From Mytilus californianus (Eukaryota; Mollusca; Bivalvia; Mytilida; Mytilidae): a DNA stretch of 64,000 bases. Every line of letters begins with the position of its first letter. The first letter of the stretch is position 1. The notes below the pieces were generated by a model, which saw only the letters and a list, made by a program, of their open reading frames with translations, had not been told where the DNA came from and did not search any database. The position numbers and the translations under genes are program-made. This document shows, piece after piece, positions 9,863 to 22,373 of the stretch. The stretch lies in NCBI RefSeq assembly GCF_021869535.1, contig NW_026262712.1, positions 106,141,640 to 106,205,639 on the forward strand, written 5' to 3'.

Positions 9863-12800
9863 CAAATGACATCAGAAAGCTTGTATAAATCTTTGTATGG
9901 TATTATCATGTTTCTGTCTCAATTTTGTGCCAATATAATTTATTAGTCTTTTTTTCTAGATGGATTTTTCTTGTTTTCTCTTGTATTTTTTCTCATTCTG
10001 TCTGTCTGTCTTACATAGTTGTTGTTACTGTATTTGTTGCCTGTTCGTTCAATATATTTAGTATTTAAAATTTGAATATTTTTGTTAATCTCTCATGAAT
10101 TGTTTCACTAAATTTTGTAGCAGTACAACTATAATTCACCATAGGATTGAGTGTCTATTCATCATTGTGTCCTTCTAGAAGATAATTTTTAGCATCTGAG
10201 TATTATTGGTTGCTGTCGGACTGACTTTTACCTCATTTCTCCTACCATTTAACCACCTTTTCCTGTTTTCCAATAGGCGAACTAACACTTTCTGGATTTA
10301 GCTGAATTGTCTCCAAATGACCCTAGATATGTCTCTGAATAACCTTCTGATGTCATGCAACAATAACTTTTTAAAATTATGATGTTATTTTGCCTGATTT
10401 TGTGTGATCTTTAGTAATGGCAGACAAATTTTCATACAACTGTAAATATGTCTTTGCAACTAAACATGGAACTTGTGAACAAAATAAAAAGTTGACATGG
10501 ATATTATGATGAGGAATGTTTATTTGAGCTGTAATAGAACATCCTCAAATCAGATCATAAATATACAATATATCAAAAACACTCAAATCACTTCTTTTCA
10601 CTGATGTCATCATTTTTTAAAGGTATTCTGTGTTGATAAATATAAATGAATTATAAAGTTTATAAGTAAGACAACATTGAGATAATAGATAAGTAAATAA
10701 ATATTTGGATCTCATTTCTCTTTTTTCTATTTCTTCTCTTCAAATTTTAAGAAAAATATTTAAGTAAAATTGTTGGAAAAAAATGGTTGTTACAGTTCTG
10801 TGAGAACATTGAAAAGTTTTAAGATTTTAGTTTTTTTTCTTTCATCTATGCTAGTTTTAATAAAATAATACTTAATCTAAAACAAATCCATTAAGGCCAC
10901 ATTATGTTAATTTTCAGATTTTTAGTCACCCATCACCAGAAAAATTGGGTAGGTGATAGGATTTCCTTTTGCAGGGTATTAGGATAACATGCTTAATCGG
11001 AATTTCACTCCTTTCTGTTTTTTATTTGTGAATAATTTTCCCATTAAATAACTGGTGGCTATAAAACTACTATGTTTTTCTCAATTTAGACTGTAATCAC
11101 AAACTTCATAATACAGATCACAATGATTTCCCCCAAGAAAAAATGATACCAATTTGAGATTTGTTCCGTGTTTTATAAGTAGATGTTGATATAAGTTATC
11201 TAAGGGAGAGAACTGACTAATAGATGAACATTCAGACATGTGCAAAATGCGAAAGTAGATTCGTACAAAATGGTTTTCAAGGATAACAAAAATAAAATTG
11301 ATAAAAATTGGGACTTGGCCATTGCAGTGAGGACAGGCAGTCTTAAGGATGGTAAATTAATTTATTGTGACCTTAACATACAGAATTTTCTTCCCCTAAT
11401 TATGGATTGTTACTATCAAAAGTGATATTAGATTATTAATACACCTATGACCATTTCACTATACAAAAGCTAAATAAATCAATACATGGGATTTCATCTG
11501 ATAAATAGATGAATTAAACAAAGTACATGTATAATTACAAATACTTTCACATTTAAATATCAGTGCATCCACAAATATTCCAATGTAAATATGTGCATAC
11601 ATAAAATAACACTACAATGTAACCACAGACCATATCCAACAAATTAATATAAAAATTATGATTAACACTTCCCCTACATTTTCTTTTTAAACTGACTTTT
11701 TCTTAACAGGTATATACAGAAGACTGGTAATAAAACAGATTCTATGAATCATTTAATTTTAAACTTCATTAGCACAAGGAAAAATAATTGAAACATTTAA
11801 AATCAAATTTCTTTGTATGAAAGCTATTTGAGTAGTGTACTTTTTTCTTAAGAATTTTGTGTCATGCTCAATATTGACACAACATTAGAGTGCTTTTCAA
11901 TCCCTAAATTTCCTCTGACAGCTGTCATATAAGCCATTTTCTTAACCAGTTCAACAACTCACAAGTGAATACCTTTACAAATGTTTCCAAAAACATACTG
12001 AAGATCAAAATGTCTTCTCTTGTCATCATTATTCTGATTTTACAAAATGTGAAAAACTCGAACCTCAGGATTAAAAGGATCTTTATTTGTGGAACAAAAG
12101 GCAAGTGTTTTAGAGGTTTTTAATTATGTTAATCAATTAAGTGATCATTCTATTTCAATTGGTTTGCCTAAAAAAGTTAGTAATGTATACATGATCTTTT
12201 CATATATATGGAATAACAATAAATCATCAGTTAAAAAAAATCTGAGACTTGGAAATCTGTAGAAATGCCAAGTCCTTGTCCAGCCTTTATATCTGTTTCT
12301 TACTATGTATCAAGAAAATTTCTATCCAAGACACTGCATGGTCGCTCCTCTTGTATTGAGACACTTCTTAACTATTCAAAAGATGGTATTTTTTTTTTTA
12401 ATTTTTAAATTTTGGATCAATGCAAAAACCACATAAACTTATCAAATTCAAAACATTTTATTAAAGTTATAAGAAATTCTTATATATTTACAAATGTTTT
12501 TTACAGTCAATACAAACTGACTGTCTACATAGCACAATTGTGGTATAGAACAGTTCATATGTAGATATTAATATTATTTTTAATTGTATCTATTCTTATA
12601 TGATTTAAAGAAATTTTGAACTTTAATCCAATATATACAAAATTTAAACATGAGAACAAATATAAAAAAAAAAGGTTGGAAAATTTAATTCAGAAGGTCA
12701 GTCTTAGAAAAATACAAATTGAATATAAATATAAATCAAATTCTACAAAAAGAAGAGCCCACTGGGTTGCAGTAAATTATTTCTATATAAACTAACAACA

Positions 12801-14575
12801 GCTGATTCTGTATAACACCTAATATAAGAAAAAAGCTTATTTGGCTTTTTTAACAGTTCAACAAACTACTCTGAACTAAAAATAGCCAATTTGTTTCAGG
12901 CTGCATGTGGTCAATGGTTTCATATGTTTTGGTATTACCACATCATTAGAAAGAAATACTACCCAACAGGTGCTAATTGGCTAACTTTCACAGTAATTAT
13001 TGAATTGTCATTATCGGGGATACATTTTCACGTACAATTATAAGAACCAGAACCAGAAAGAGAAGAAATATTACTAAAACAATTCAATGTTTTTAAATAC
13101 ATGTAATTATATTAACCATTCATTTTTAATATTGCCAAAACTAGCAACAGTTAAATTTTCAAGTACAAAAAAAGGCCTATATATCATAACCTGGGCTCAT
13201 TCCAATTAACTATTGTAAATTAATTATGGTATAAAAATTCTACTTCTATATAACAATATTTTGAAACAGCTAATTAAAATAAGAATATCCAAATCAAATT
13301 AAATGCTACTAAAAAAAATAAATGCTATTGAAGCAGATAGAAAAAAACTTTTTTCGTGTCAATAATGAGTCTAGATTAATATGTTTCTAATTAAAAAACT
13401 ACCTGATGTACATATAAGTTATAAATATAAAATTAAAGAAAAGTCATTAATTTGACTGATATTTTAGAAGATTAAGAGTAAAATATTAACAATCTAAATT
13501 TCATTATGTTTAAATCAATTTGAAAAAGTGGGTTAAATAAATGTACATGTATTACCATGTTGTGCAAATATAAGTTATGTAAATAAAAATATAAAACCCA
13601 TTATTTTATTGGTTACTAATTACAATAACATCAAAAACAATTTTTTTAATGTTTTGGTCCAATTTTTTAAATGTTTTGGTCACTGGACCTCATAAATTTG
13701 CCCTTTTCTTGCTCTGTGTGGATCAGTAAGGTTACTACTTCTACACAAGTACAAATTATTCACATATTAAAACCAAAATGGTACCAACAAAAAACAAAAT
13801 ACAAGAAAAATATTTGTGCCATTGTTCACATAGTTTTTTTGCCTTATAATAAATCAATGTTTTATGATTTGTATGTGTAACTGGAATTTTATCTACCTTA
13901 GGTGAAAATATACATGAACATGTATGTCAAATATTATTTTCTTTATGAATGTGCAACATTCACCTACAAGACATACACAATTTATGATATTATCTTGTGT
14001 ACTTCATTCATAAAAGCAACAATGCACCTAAATTTGAGACCTAATGCATATGCTAATTAGCTATAAAAATTGAATGTCTGCCCGTACTATGCTTCAACTG
14101 ATTTTGTCCTATCAAAAATATTTCATTAAAACAATATCCTTACTTTCTTAAAAACAATAAAATTGTGTTAAATTTGAGAAGATTCTTGTTTTAATACTTT
14201 GAACAAATTATTTTCAGATAATCCCCTATAGATTCTAAAGTTGACAAGACCTTACTTATATGTATCTATTTCCCATATAAATCTTGAAAACTCAAAAGCT
14301 GAAGTGATGATTTACAAATGAGGGACACAGGACGTCACTACAGACACATGACTAGTTACACAGTATGGACTAGTGCAAAAAGGTGCTCTGTTATAAATAT
14401 TCACAAAGGAGTAAACTATCTAGAAACTAACCATACCCACAAATGTAATTCATTGAATAAATATTTAAACTTTGCTTTACGAGATTTTACTGATACTAGG
14501 CAGTATTCTTCTCATGTAAATGTTAACATTTTTATATGTGAACATTTCCCCCTTATTTTCTTATAATTGATTATT
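9863..14575. other. Long AT-rich stretch without a recognised gene
   Basis: No frame above about 80 residues and no recognisable domain on either strand; small frames at 11240, 13671 and 14318 look like chance. Little of the repeat families seen elsewhere is present. It lies downstream of the Ras stop codon, so its right part could include a long Ras 3' UTR. Confidence 0.5.
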
Positions 14576-14581
14576 GGTGTT

Positions 14582-14815
14582 TAAGGCCACTTTCAGCACT
14601 ATTGGCTGTATCGTGGCGGCCAGTTCAATTGTCGGAGGAAGATGAAGTGCCCAGAGAGAACTATGGACCTTTGGCCGGAAAACTGGCAATCTTAGTCAAT
14701 AAAGATTAGACTTGAAAGCACTTGCCACATGCAGGGGTCTTACTCACAACCTCAGTGTTGACTGGCTAGTGATTGCTGTAGATGAACTACTTAGACCACA
14801 CAGCCACCGAGGCAC
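14582..14815 (-). mobile_element. tRNA-derived SINE, partial or degenerate
   Basis: Read on the - strand the element begins near 14815 with GGTGGCTGTGTGGTCTAAG, like a tRNA 5' half with an A box. About 50-60 nt later GGTTGTGAGTAAGACCCC resembles a B box. The downstream part (CCGCCACGATACAGCC on this strand) looks like a conserved SINE body. Box spacing fits a pol III promoter. The family is inferred, not matched to a database. Confidence 0.6.
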
Positions 14816-15080
14816 CTATATTTCCCTTAGAAAAATAACCCAAATGTATTAACATATATATGTGCAAATGATATTATGCTATGAGATAACGAAAACTGAG
14901 TACAGTGCCTGCAGACAAAATTGTCATTTTTTATTTTAAAATGCCCCCGAAATAAATATTTTTCTCTTATAAAACTCAAAATCCCTCAAATCAATATTGA
15001 GGAACAGATTACAGCTGTTAAACATAATATTACAAAAAATGTTACAAAAATGACAGAAAAAATTTAAAATGTTCTTGTCT

Positions 15081-15137
15081 TCATATTAATAAGCACCTTG
15101 GCTTCTTTTTTCCTTTCTTTGGACCTTTTCTTTCTTT
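15081..15137 (-). CDS. ras: Ras exon 8: hypervariable tail and CAAX box
   Basis: The exon encodes residues 167-184, KERKGPKKGKKKPRCLLI, and ends in TGA at 15083-15081. The acceptor CAG is at 15140-15138 after a T-rich stretch. The tail is strongly basic and has no extra Cys upstream of the CAAX Cys181, so membrane binding probably relies on prenylation plus the polybasic patch, as in K-Ras4B, rather than palmitoylation. CLLI is a valid CAAX box; with Ile at the last position, farnesyl or geranylgeranyl addition cannot be decided from sequence. A possible polyadenylation signal on this strand is at 14935-14930, but the 3' UTR may be longer. Confidence 0.93.
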   Translation of the reverse strand, partial: KERKGPKKGKKKPRCLLI

Positions 15138-15534
15138 CTGTAAAATAAAGGTAAAACATAAATAATACAAAAATTGAATGATAAATCTGAACTTTATCAA
15201 GTAATAAGTTATACAATGTATTTTCATGGTCAGTCCTAGCTTATTATTTTTCATGCATACCACCACATGGTGTAGTTTGTTAGGTGTGAAGCTTCATAAA
15301 AATCCTCTGAAATTTTACCTTTACAAGGTCAATAACACAGGGAAAAATAAATTGGTGTATTTTAGTTATAATATAATTTTGGATGTACAAATGTAACACA
15401 TCTTCTGATTGGCTGAAAGTTTTTTATCTATCAGCTCATAGACATAATTTTGTCATGTGACTGTGACTTCATGAACATTTTTTCATAATTTACTCCTTAA
15501 AAATGGAATAAGAATCAAATTATAAGAAAAGACT

Positions 15535-15666
15535 AATATTTTTTCTGTCTAATCGAAATAACCTTAAAAATGTTGTGCAGACTTTTAAATAACCTGCTAC
15601 GCTACGCAGGTTATTCATTGTGCACCACATTTTTGATGTTATTTCTTCATAGACAGAAAAAATATT
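15535..15666. mobile_element. Hairpin MITE-like inverted repeat
   Basis: The two ~60 bp arms begin and end with AATATTTTTTCTGTCTA and its reverse complement, stay paired through GAAATAAC and AAAAATGTKGTGCA, and meet at AATAACCTGC / GCAGGTTATT. It lies in the intron between Ras exons 7 and 8. No protein is encoded. Confidence 0.65.
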
Positions 15667-16144
15667 ACAGTCATTCCTTCAATATCCCTATCAGATGCAA
15701 GTCCAGATTTATTTTACTTCATCAATCGTCTCTTCATATGGTGTACTATCCTGGTGTGAATATTTGATGGAATTTTACCAGATGCTTTTGGAAGACTTGG
15801 ACTTACAAAGTAGGTATCATATCACAGATTTACAATGTAGTTTAAACATATTTAACTTGCATCAACACTATTGATAAGACACAAGTCAAACAGACTTATG
15901 AAGTCTTTTTCATTTAATAATTAACAATACAATATATAAGACAATGCATACATTAAATATTATTTCAACATTTGCATAAACTGGACAGAAAATCAAAAAG
16001 GCCAAAAGATGAATATCATTAATCATATACATTAGTTAAAACTGTCTGCCCTTAAAGAGTCTTGCAGGAATTAATTTGCTGCATGCACATCTCAGTACAC
16101 TGTAATCACAGAAGTAAGAAGGAGTTAAGCCAGTTTAAAAGATT

Positions 16145-16430
16145 AGTTTTAACATACTTTATTTACTTAAACATTCAAACTCATAAGTCGAAAATTAACT
16201 GACAACGCCATGGTAAAAAAAGAAAAAGACCAACAGACAAACAACAGTATATAAAACAGAACATAGAAAACTAAAGACTGAGCAGCATGAACCCCACAAA
16301 AAACTGGGGGTGATCTCAGGTGCTCTGGAAGGGTCAGCAGATCCTGCTCCACATGTGGCACACAAGTTAATCAAATATACAAAGTCTTCTTCCATGAGAA
16401 CAAGAATTATGGACAAAGAGGTAATTACAG
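16145..16430. repeat. Dispersed repeat fragment
   Basis: It contains CTGACAACGCCATGG and GACTGAGCAGCATGAACCCC. The first motif recurs in similar context at about 36945-36965 (CTGACACAACGCCATGG). The overlapping small frames on the - strand are not supported as genes. Confidence 0.45.
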
Positions 16431-16592
16431 TATACAAAAAGCTTTACTAATTGCTTATAAATTTTAGGGTTTGATTTTTTTAACCTTTTACATTTACTAT
16501 GGAGATTTGGACATCTTGAGAATGTTTACTTTATAGACAGCAATAATGTATTCAAGATAAAAGTAGCTACGTTCTTAAATAACTTGACTTAC

Positions 16593-16753
16593 ATATTTTC
16601 TAATTTCTCTCACTAGAGTATAAAAAGCATCATCAACACCCTGTCTTGTTTTGGCTGAGGTCTCTACATATGGTATATTATAACTATCGGCTACTGGCCT
16701 TGCTTGCTTTGCATCTACTGTCCGTGTCGGTAAATCTACTTTATTTCCTACCA
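16593..16753 (-). CDS. ras: Ras exon 7: G4/G5 nucleotide-binding region
   Basis: This 161 nt exon encodes residues 113 (last two bases) to 166. It carries VGNKVDLP, the NKxD guanine-specificity motif at 116-119, and ETSAK at 143-147, then the C-terminal helix VREIRKY. The acceptor CAG is at 16756-16754 and the donor GTAAGT at 16592-16587. Residue 118 is Val, whereas mammalian Ras proteins have Cys118 (NKCD). Reading through the donor gives a short artificial tail seen in the unspliced frame. Confidence 0.95.
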
Positions 16754-16837
16754 CTGAAAATAAATGAAAATAAGTTATAGATAATGCATATTTTTCAGGT
16801 TTTTCTTGTTGTTTAACACATCCCAGGTATATATAAC

Positions 16838-18152
16838 AAGAATAAATGGGGAATGTGTCCATGGGACACAGATGATGCCCCCGCTTGCATATAATGTAAT
16901 AAGATAAGATATTTTTTTTTTTTTTTAAGATAAGATATTTTATTTCCAATTATGGGCCCCAAAGGGCATAAACATTACAACATCAATAATTTTTTCATAA
17001 TACAATACAAACAATGAGATAAAAAAAAAAAAAAAGTTAAACGAGAACTATTTAAGTTCTTAAAGAATACGTAGATAAAGAATCTATAGTATGTTGTTTT
17101 TTTTAATACTAATGCATTTTATTGCAAGTGTGGTTGATATAGATAACAAACAAGCAGCCCAAAAAGAAAAAAAAGAAAAATAGATATCCACATATGTATA
17201 GTACACAAAAAATTGGATCAATTAAATATATAATAATTAGTTATAAAGGGACATTAATCAAGAACCATAAAAGTGACGCTACCCAAATTTGTACTTGATC
17301 TGAGTTTTGTGGTAATGAGTATTGTGTATAAGTTTCATAACATTTGGTTGAGGCAAACTGAAGTTAGAGAACGGAAAGGATACGCCAAATATCAAATCAA
17401 TATCTTCAAGCATGAGGAAAACAGAAACGAAAAATTCAGCAATTTTTCCATTTTTTAAGGGCATAACTCTAGAACAGTAGAAGTGACGCCATGAAAATTC
17501 AATCTTTATCTGTTTTTTGTGGTAATTAGCATTGTGCATAAGTCTCATAACATTTGGTTGAGGCAAACTGAAGTTAGAGAACAGAAACAAATATTTCAGG
17601 AATTTTGAAATTTGTAAAGGGGCATTACTCTAGAATGGTAAAAGTGACGCAACCAAAATTCAAATTTGATCTGTGTTTTGTGGTAATAAGCATTGTGTAT
17701 AAGTTTCATAACATTTGGTTAAGGCAAACTAAAGTTGGAGAACGGAAACAAAAAATTCAGCAATTTTTCCATTTGTAAAGGGGCACAACTCTAGAACTGT
17801 TACAGTGATGCCACCAAAATTCAAACTTGATCTGTGTTTTGTGGTAATAAGCATTGTGTATAAGTTTCAAAACATTTGGTTGAGGCAAACTAAAGTAAGA
17901 GAACGGAAACGAAAAATTCAGCAATTCTTCCATCTGTAAAGGGGCATAACTCTAGAACGGTAAAAGTGACGCCACCAAAATTCGAACTTGATCTGTGTTT
18001 TGTGCTAATAAGCATTGTGTATAAGTTTCATAACATTTGGTTAAGGCAAACTTAAGTTAGAGAAAGGAAACCAATTTTGGGACGTTCGGCCGTACGTACG
18101 TATAGACAGACAAGGGTAAAACTTAATGCCCCCTCCGCTACGGCGGGGCATA
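16838..18152 (+). mobile_element. Family B element with an internal A/T-rich insertion
   Basis: The head (AATGTGTCCATGGGACACAG, GATGATGCCCCCGC) is at about 16850-16884, and core units run from 17230 to 18060 with ~160 bp spacing. The tail TTTTGGGACGTTCGG, GACAAGGGTAAAACTTAATG and CGGCGGGGCATAA ends at about 18152. Poly-T/A runs and unrelated sequence at 16895-17225 interrupt it. It sits in the intron between Ras exons 6 and 7. Confidence 0.7.
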
Positions 18153-18540
18153 ACAATCTTAAAATATGTACATCTGACTTATATACCATAAAAAATATCA
18201 TTCTCTGTAAAGATTTGCACGAAATTGTATCCCATTTTATCAATATCATTTAAGTGGGAGATGCTTTCTTACATGTTTAGGTATAACCACCCCCAACCAC
18301 TCAATTAGAAGGTTAAATAAAACTTACTAATCTAGATATATATATTAGCAATCACTGTCCTGATTCATTATAAATCTTACTGTATAAGTCAGAAACAAGA
18401 AACAAATGAATTGTTACAGTGTTAGAAAAATGAAAATGCATGAACTGTCATGAATACAAAATTTGTCTTTATTTTCCTGGCACTACTTTTCCAATACACA
18501 AATACACATAAAATAACTTTGTTTACAGTCATTATGACTG
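18153..18540. other. Ras intron 6 sequence, nothing recognised
   Basis: AT-rich intronic sequence between the family B tail and Ras exon 6, with no repeat or gene signal that I can support. Confidence 0.5.
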
Positions 18541-18550
18541 ATATACTTAC

Positions 18551-18590
18551 AGACCATTGGCACTTCATCTGCATCTTTTACTCTTTTGAT
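18551..18590 (-). CDS. ras: Ras exon 6 (40 nt microexon)
   Basis: The exon encodes IKRVKDADEVPMV (residues 100-112) plus the first base of Leu113. The acceptor CAG is at 18593-18591 after a T-rich tract and the donor GTAAGT at 18550-18545. Residues 100-113 lead into the NKxD loop. At 40 nt it is small for a constitutive exon, but its phase (0 in, 1 out) is needed for the frame. Confidence 0.93.
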
Positions 18591-18599
18591 CTGAAAAAA

Positions 18600-19440
18600 G
18601 TACATGTAAAGGGTAAATAGTTATAAAAGGTATTCCTCAATTAATGTATTTTAACTTTAACAATTCAAGTTTCCAAAAGTCTATTTCATGATCATGTAAT
18701 ATATACATTATCTATATAATTTAGACTTGTTTATAATTTTTCGTTTGGGCTTGTATCATATTTGCCTTCGGGTTTATATGATCCGTTCATCCTATTTCGA
18801 CTCTTTCAAAATTCAAGAGTCTATCCTAAATTGAGGTAAATCATATGGCCTTCCAAATACCGTTTCGATTCCTAACATCACTGAAGAGACATTAATTGTC
18901 GAAATCCAGATATGGTGTACAAATTTTTGTACCTCATGTTTGCGGTATACCATCTTTTCCGCAGGTTTATTGTTTTCTGTTTGGTAATCAATTAATAATA
19001 AGATCCATTTTGTTACATCTGGTGATCTGTTTATTTGGCAATCGCCAATGGCAGTCAGCAGGGTTTAAGAACATCAGTTGTTCGACCTGCTAGTCAAATG
19101 CATTTTGTTAAAATATACTTTTTCACTTTTTTGGTCTTTTGGAAAATGTTGTTTGTGCTGTATTTAGACCCCTCTACCAAGAAATTTGTTTTGCATGCAC
19201 ATGTGTAAAAATTGCGGTTTTTATCCAACTCAACCATAGGTTTGAACGTTGTTTTCAATTTAGACTTGTTAATAATCTATATATATTCATCACACTGCAG
19301 CCAGACAATACACAAAATGTAGGTGTGGTTGCTGCAAGTAAACAACTCGGTAAACATATTGTTCGGTATCTCAAGTGTATAAATTTACTTTACATTCCAT
19401 CTGGTTTATCACAGGAATTATTCCCAAATATATGGAGAAT
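18600..19440. other. Intron sequence with degenerate dispersed repeat
   Basis: A CACTGAAGAGACATTAATTG motif and flanks near 18880-18905 look like a dispersed repeat. Frames at 18896-19093 and 19139-19465 are open but lack recognisable domains and lie in an intron; I do not call them genes. Confidence 0.4.
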
Positions 19441-19444
19441 CAAT

Positions 19445-19672
19445 GCGTTCATGGGACACAGATGATGCCCCAGCTTGCATATAACATTACAAAGCGACAT
19501 AATTAGAGTACTGTACAAGTGACATCACCCAAATTCGAACTTGATCTGTGTTTTATGGTAATAAGCACTGTGTATGAGTTTCATAACATTTGGTGGGGCA
19601 AACTAAAGGTAATTTTCGTACGGATGGACAAGGGTAACACTAAATGCCCCCTCCGCTGCTGCATGGGCATTT
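19445..19672 (+). mobile_element. Family B element, single-unit copy
   Basis: Head (TCATGGGACACAGATGATGC), one core unit (AATTCGAACTTGATCTGTG...TTTCATAACATTTGG) and tail (GGACAAGGGTAACACTAAAT, CCCCCTCCGC, GGGCAT) are all present in about 230 bp. It shows that the number of tandem units varies from one upward. Confidence 0.65.
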
Positions 19673-20285
19673 AAAAATGTTAACGTTAATTTTTAAAAAT
19701 ACTGAAATCAATATGAATCATGAGTATTTTTTTTCAGACGATTTTCGAAACCTGATATCATACATTTAGTGGAGTTGTTAGTTTATGATTCAAAATACTA
19801 TTAGTCTATGCCATGATGGACTTTTGTTGTCTCTAAATTATTGGGTAATTAAAGTTCCATAATAATATCTTCTGGTATATTCTTTTTTACAACTTATGAC
19901 TTATAAAAAGTTTCTTAAGTTCTGCACTTCAATGGAAAACTAAACACTACACAATATTAAATATAAGTAGCAAGCTTTTAAAAAGTAGACCATAGAGATA
20001 ACATAGTGAGTTTTTACTTCTTATTTTTGATAGAAAAGTAAAAGACAATCTGATATTGAGGAAAACACTCATCGTATGTAATTCAGATGACCTAATTATA
20101 TATAAATACATTACAATAGACCTGAAAATTTCAAACTGTTAGAATATATATTTTTTTTTCTTTGTGTCAGTCATATGCTCAAACTAGTACATGTATATAT
20201 AATACAAAACAGTAACATGGCCACAAGATTTTCTGTAAGTCATGGAAAAATTAAATAAAAGAACAGAGTTTCAATGTTTTTTTTT
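19673..20285. other. Ras intron 5 sequence, no gene
   Basis: AT-rich intron sequence between two repeat elements; nothing further seen. Confidence 0.5.
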
Positions 20286-20289
20286 GCAC

Positions 20290-20966
20290 ATATTTTATCT
20301 GACCATGGTCCAAGGACAATAACTAAAATGAAAACTTTTTTTTGTTCTTTATAACTTTTTGAAAATATCTTAGAGAAATGAAGGCTTGAGAGCAAATGCA
20401 ATGCAATTTCCAACATAGTTAATATTTCCAAGGGCCATAACTCCTTAATAAATAATTGATGGGCACTGATTTTCAAACTCATCCAAGACATTGCTAATAA
20501 GCTAAAGCTATGATATGAGTTTCATAAAAAAAATTGCAAGACTTATACACATGAGAGCACTAAAGATGCAATTTCCTATATAATTAATGTTTCCAAGGGC
20601 ATAACTCTTTTTAAAAATAATTGATCGGCACTGATTTTTTAACTCGTCCAAGACATTGCTGATATAAATCTACAATATAAGTTTCATAAAAATCTGGCAA
20701 GAATTGTACAAATGAGAGCGCTAACGATGCAATTTTCCATATAATTAATGTTTCCAAGAGCATAACTCTTAAAAATACTTCATCGGTACTGATATTCGAA
20801 GTTGTTCTAGACATTGCTGATATAAACCTATCAAATAAGTTTCATAAACTCTGGCAAAAATTGAACACATGAGAGTGCTAACAAGACCGGAGAGACAGAC
20901 ACACAGACGGACAGATGTCCGTCAGGTATTTCTATGTCCCCATCAACGGATGGCGCGGGGGACAAA
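20290..20966 (+). mobile_element. Family I element with ~163 bp tandem core
   Basis: Units are marked by CCAAGGGCCATAACTCC (about 20427), CCAAGGGCATAACTC (about 20590) and CCAAGAGCATAACTC (about 20754), each with TTTCATAAAAA..TTGCAAGA. The right end has GACGGACAGATGTCCGTC, a perfect palindrome, then a GTCCCC...GGGGGACAAAAAC stem. The plan is the same as in the other core-plus-hairpin families. Confidence 0.6.
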
Positions 20967-21101
20967 AACAATGACATTCTTGGCAAGACAATATATTATA
21001 TATGAGATTTAATTGGTGTTTTGTATCTTGATAGATAGCCCAAGGTGTTAAGCAATAAACATTCTATACATTCCAGTTATATGGTACCTTAGCATCTGTT
21101 A

Positions 21102-21897
21102 TTGCAAACCCAATGAAAGTTTTCCACAGTGCCATCTCTATCTTGACCAGGTATTTAAACTTTTGCAAGTTCACCTGTCCTATTGAATGAATACAATAGC
21201 TATTTTTCTCTGTGTAGTTTATTCACTGGGACCTTTAAATTTCTTCTAAGAGAAATCTTTCATTCATTGATTAAATTACCTGTGTAAAAAAAAATTCTTA
21301 TATATAGACAAAAATACTTTTTTTATACTCATTAATTGCGTGTGCTCAATATTAATAATATATTTTCATTCAGTTTAATATAAACATTGATTCAATCATA
21401 AAAAGTTGATTTCTGACAAAACTTTCAACATTGTTCCTTTTAAAAAAAAATTTGTTTGATATGAATAAAAACTTGAAAATTATGATGTTCTAATTAAGAT
21501 CTTCTTAAATGTATACTATAACTAGACAAAAAAAAATCAAATTTCAATAGGAACATTGATAAAACTTTTGTTTGAAATCAACTTTTTATGATTGAATCAA
21601 TGTTTATATTAAACTGAATGAAAATATATTATTAATATTGAATAAATACATCATCACACGCAGTTATTCAGTATAAAAAAAGTATTTTTGTCTTTTTATA
21701 AGAATTTTTTTTTACTCAGGTAAATTAATCAATGAGTGATAGATTTCTCTTAGAAGAAATTTAAAGGTCCCAGTGAATAAACCACACAGAGAAAAATAGC
21801 TATTGTATTCATTCAATAGGACAGGTGAACTTGCAAAAGTTTAAATACCTGGTCAAGATAGAGATGGCACTGTGGAAAACTTTCATTGGGTTCGCAA
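21102..21897. mobile_element. Family L fold-back element, copy 1
   Basis: Two arms of nearly 400 bp are inverted copies of each other. The ends are TTGCAAACCC and GGGTTCGCAA, flanked by TA on both sides (21100-21101 and 21898-21899), which would fit a TA target duplication as in Tc1/mariner-type MITEs. The only asymmetric part is the short centre. There is no transposase. It lies in the intron between Ras exons 5 and 6. Confidence 0.75.
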
Positions 21898-22373
21898 TAA
21901 AAATCACTATTCCTTCTATTCCCACATGCAAATAACAATAGATGTTTTGATAAATAGTTTGTTTTTATAACAATCAAGGTTAATTAAAAATTCACCTAAG
22001 ATTTACCTGTATTTTATTTTTTTAAGAAAACATGTTTCTTACAATGTTTAAGTATAATATTAAAAAAAAAATAATTCAATACAATGTTTATTTGTAATAT
22101 GTTTTTTTCTTCTTCAAAGAAATACTGAAAAATAAAGAATAAGTCAGATAAATAGAAGTAAGATTAAAAAATCATTGAATTTGTAAACTTAAAAAAATGT
22201 CATCCGAATAAATAAATTGATGATAGATAATATTATAACAAAATATAATCTTAAGATGTGAAATAATGTTACTTGGACCAATAATCAAAGATGTGAAATA
22301 ATGGGTGAAAACTGTTCACTTTACTTCTAAGCATGGATAATAAATGGACAGCAATCAGATTTGATTGATTTTA

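Noticed and set aside
9493-9909. 138-residue - strand frame
   Set aside because: It is entirely within the family A repeat and tail.
19139-19465. 108-residue frame in Ras intron 5
   Set aside because: No recognised motif, and its end runs into the head of a family B element.
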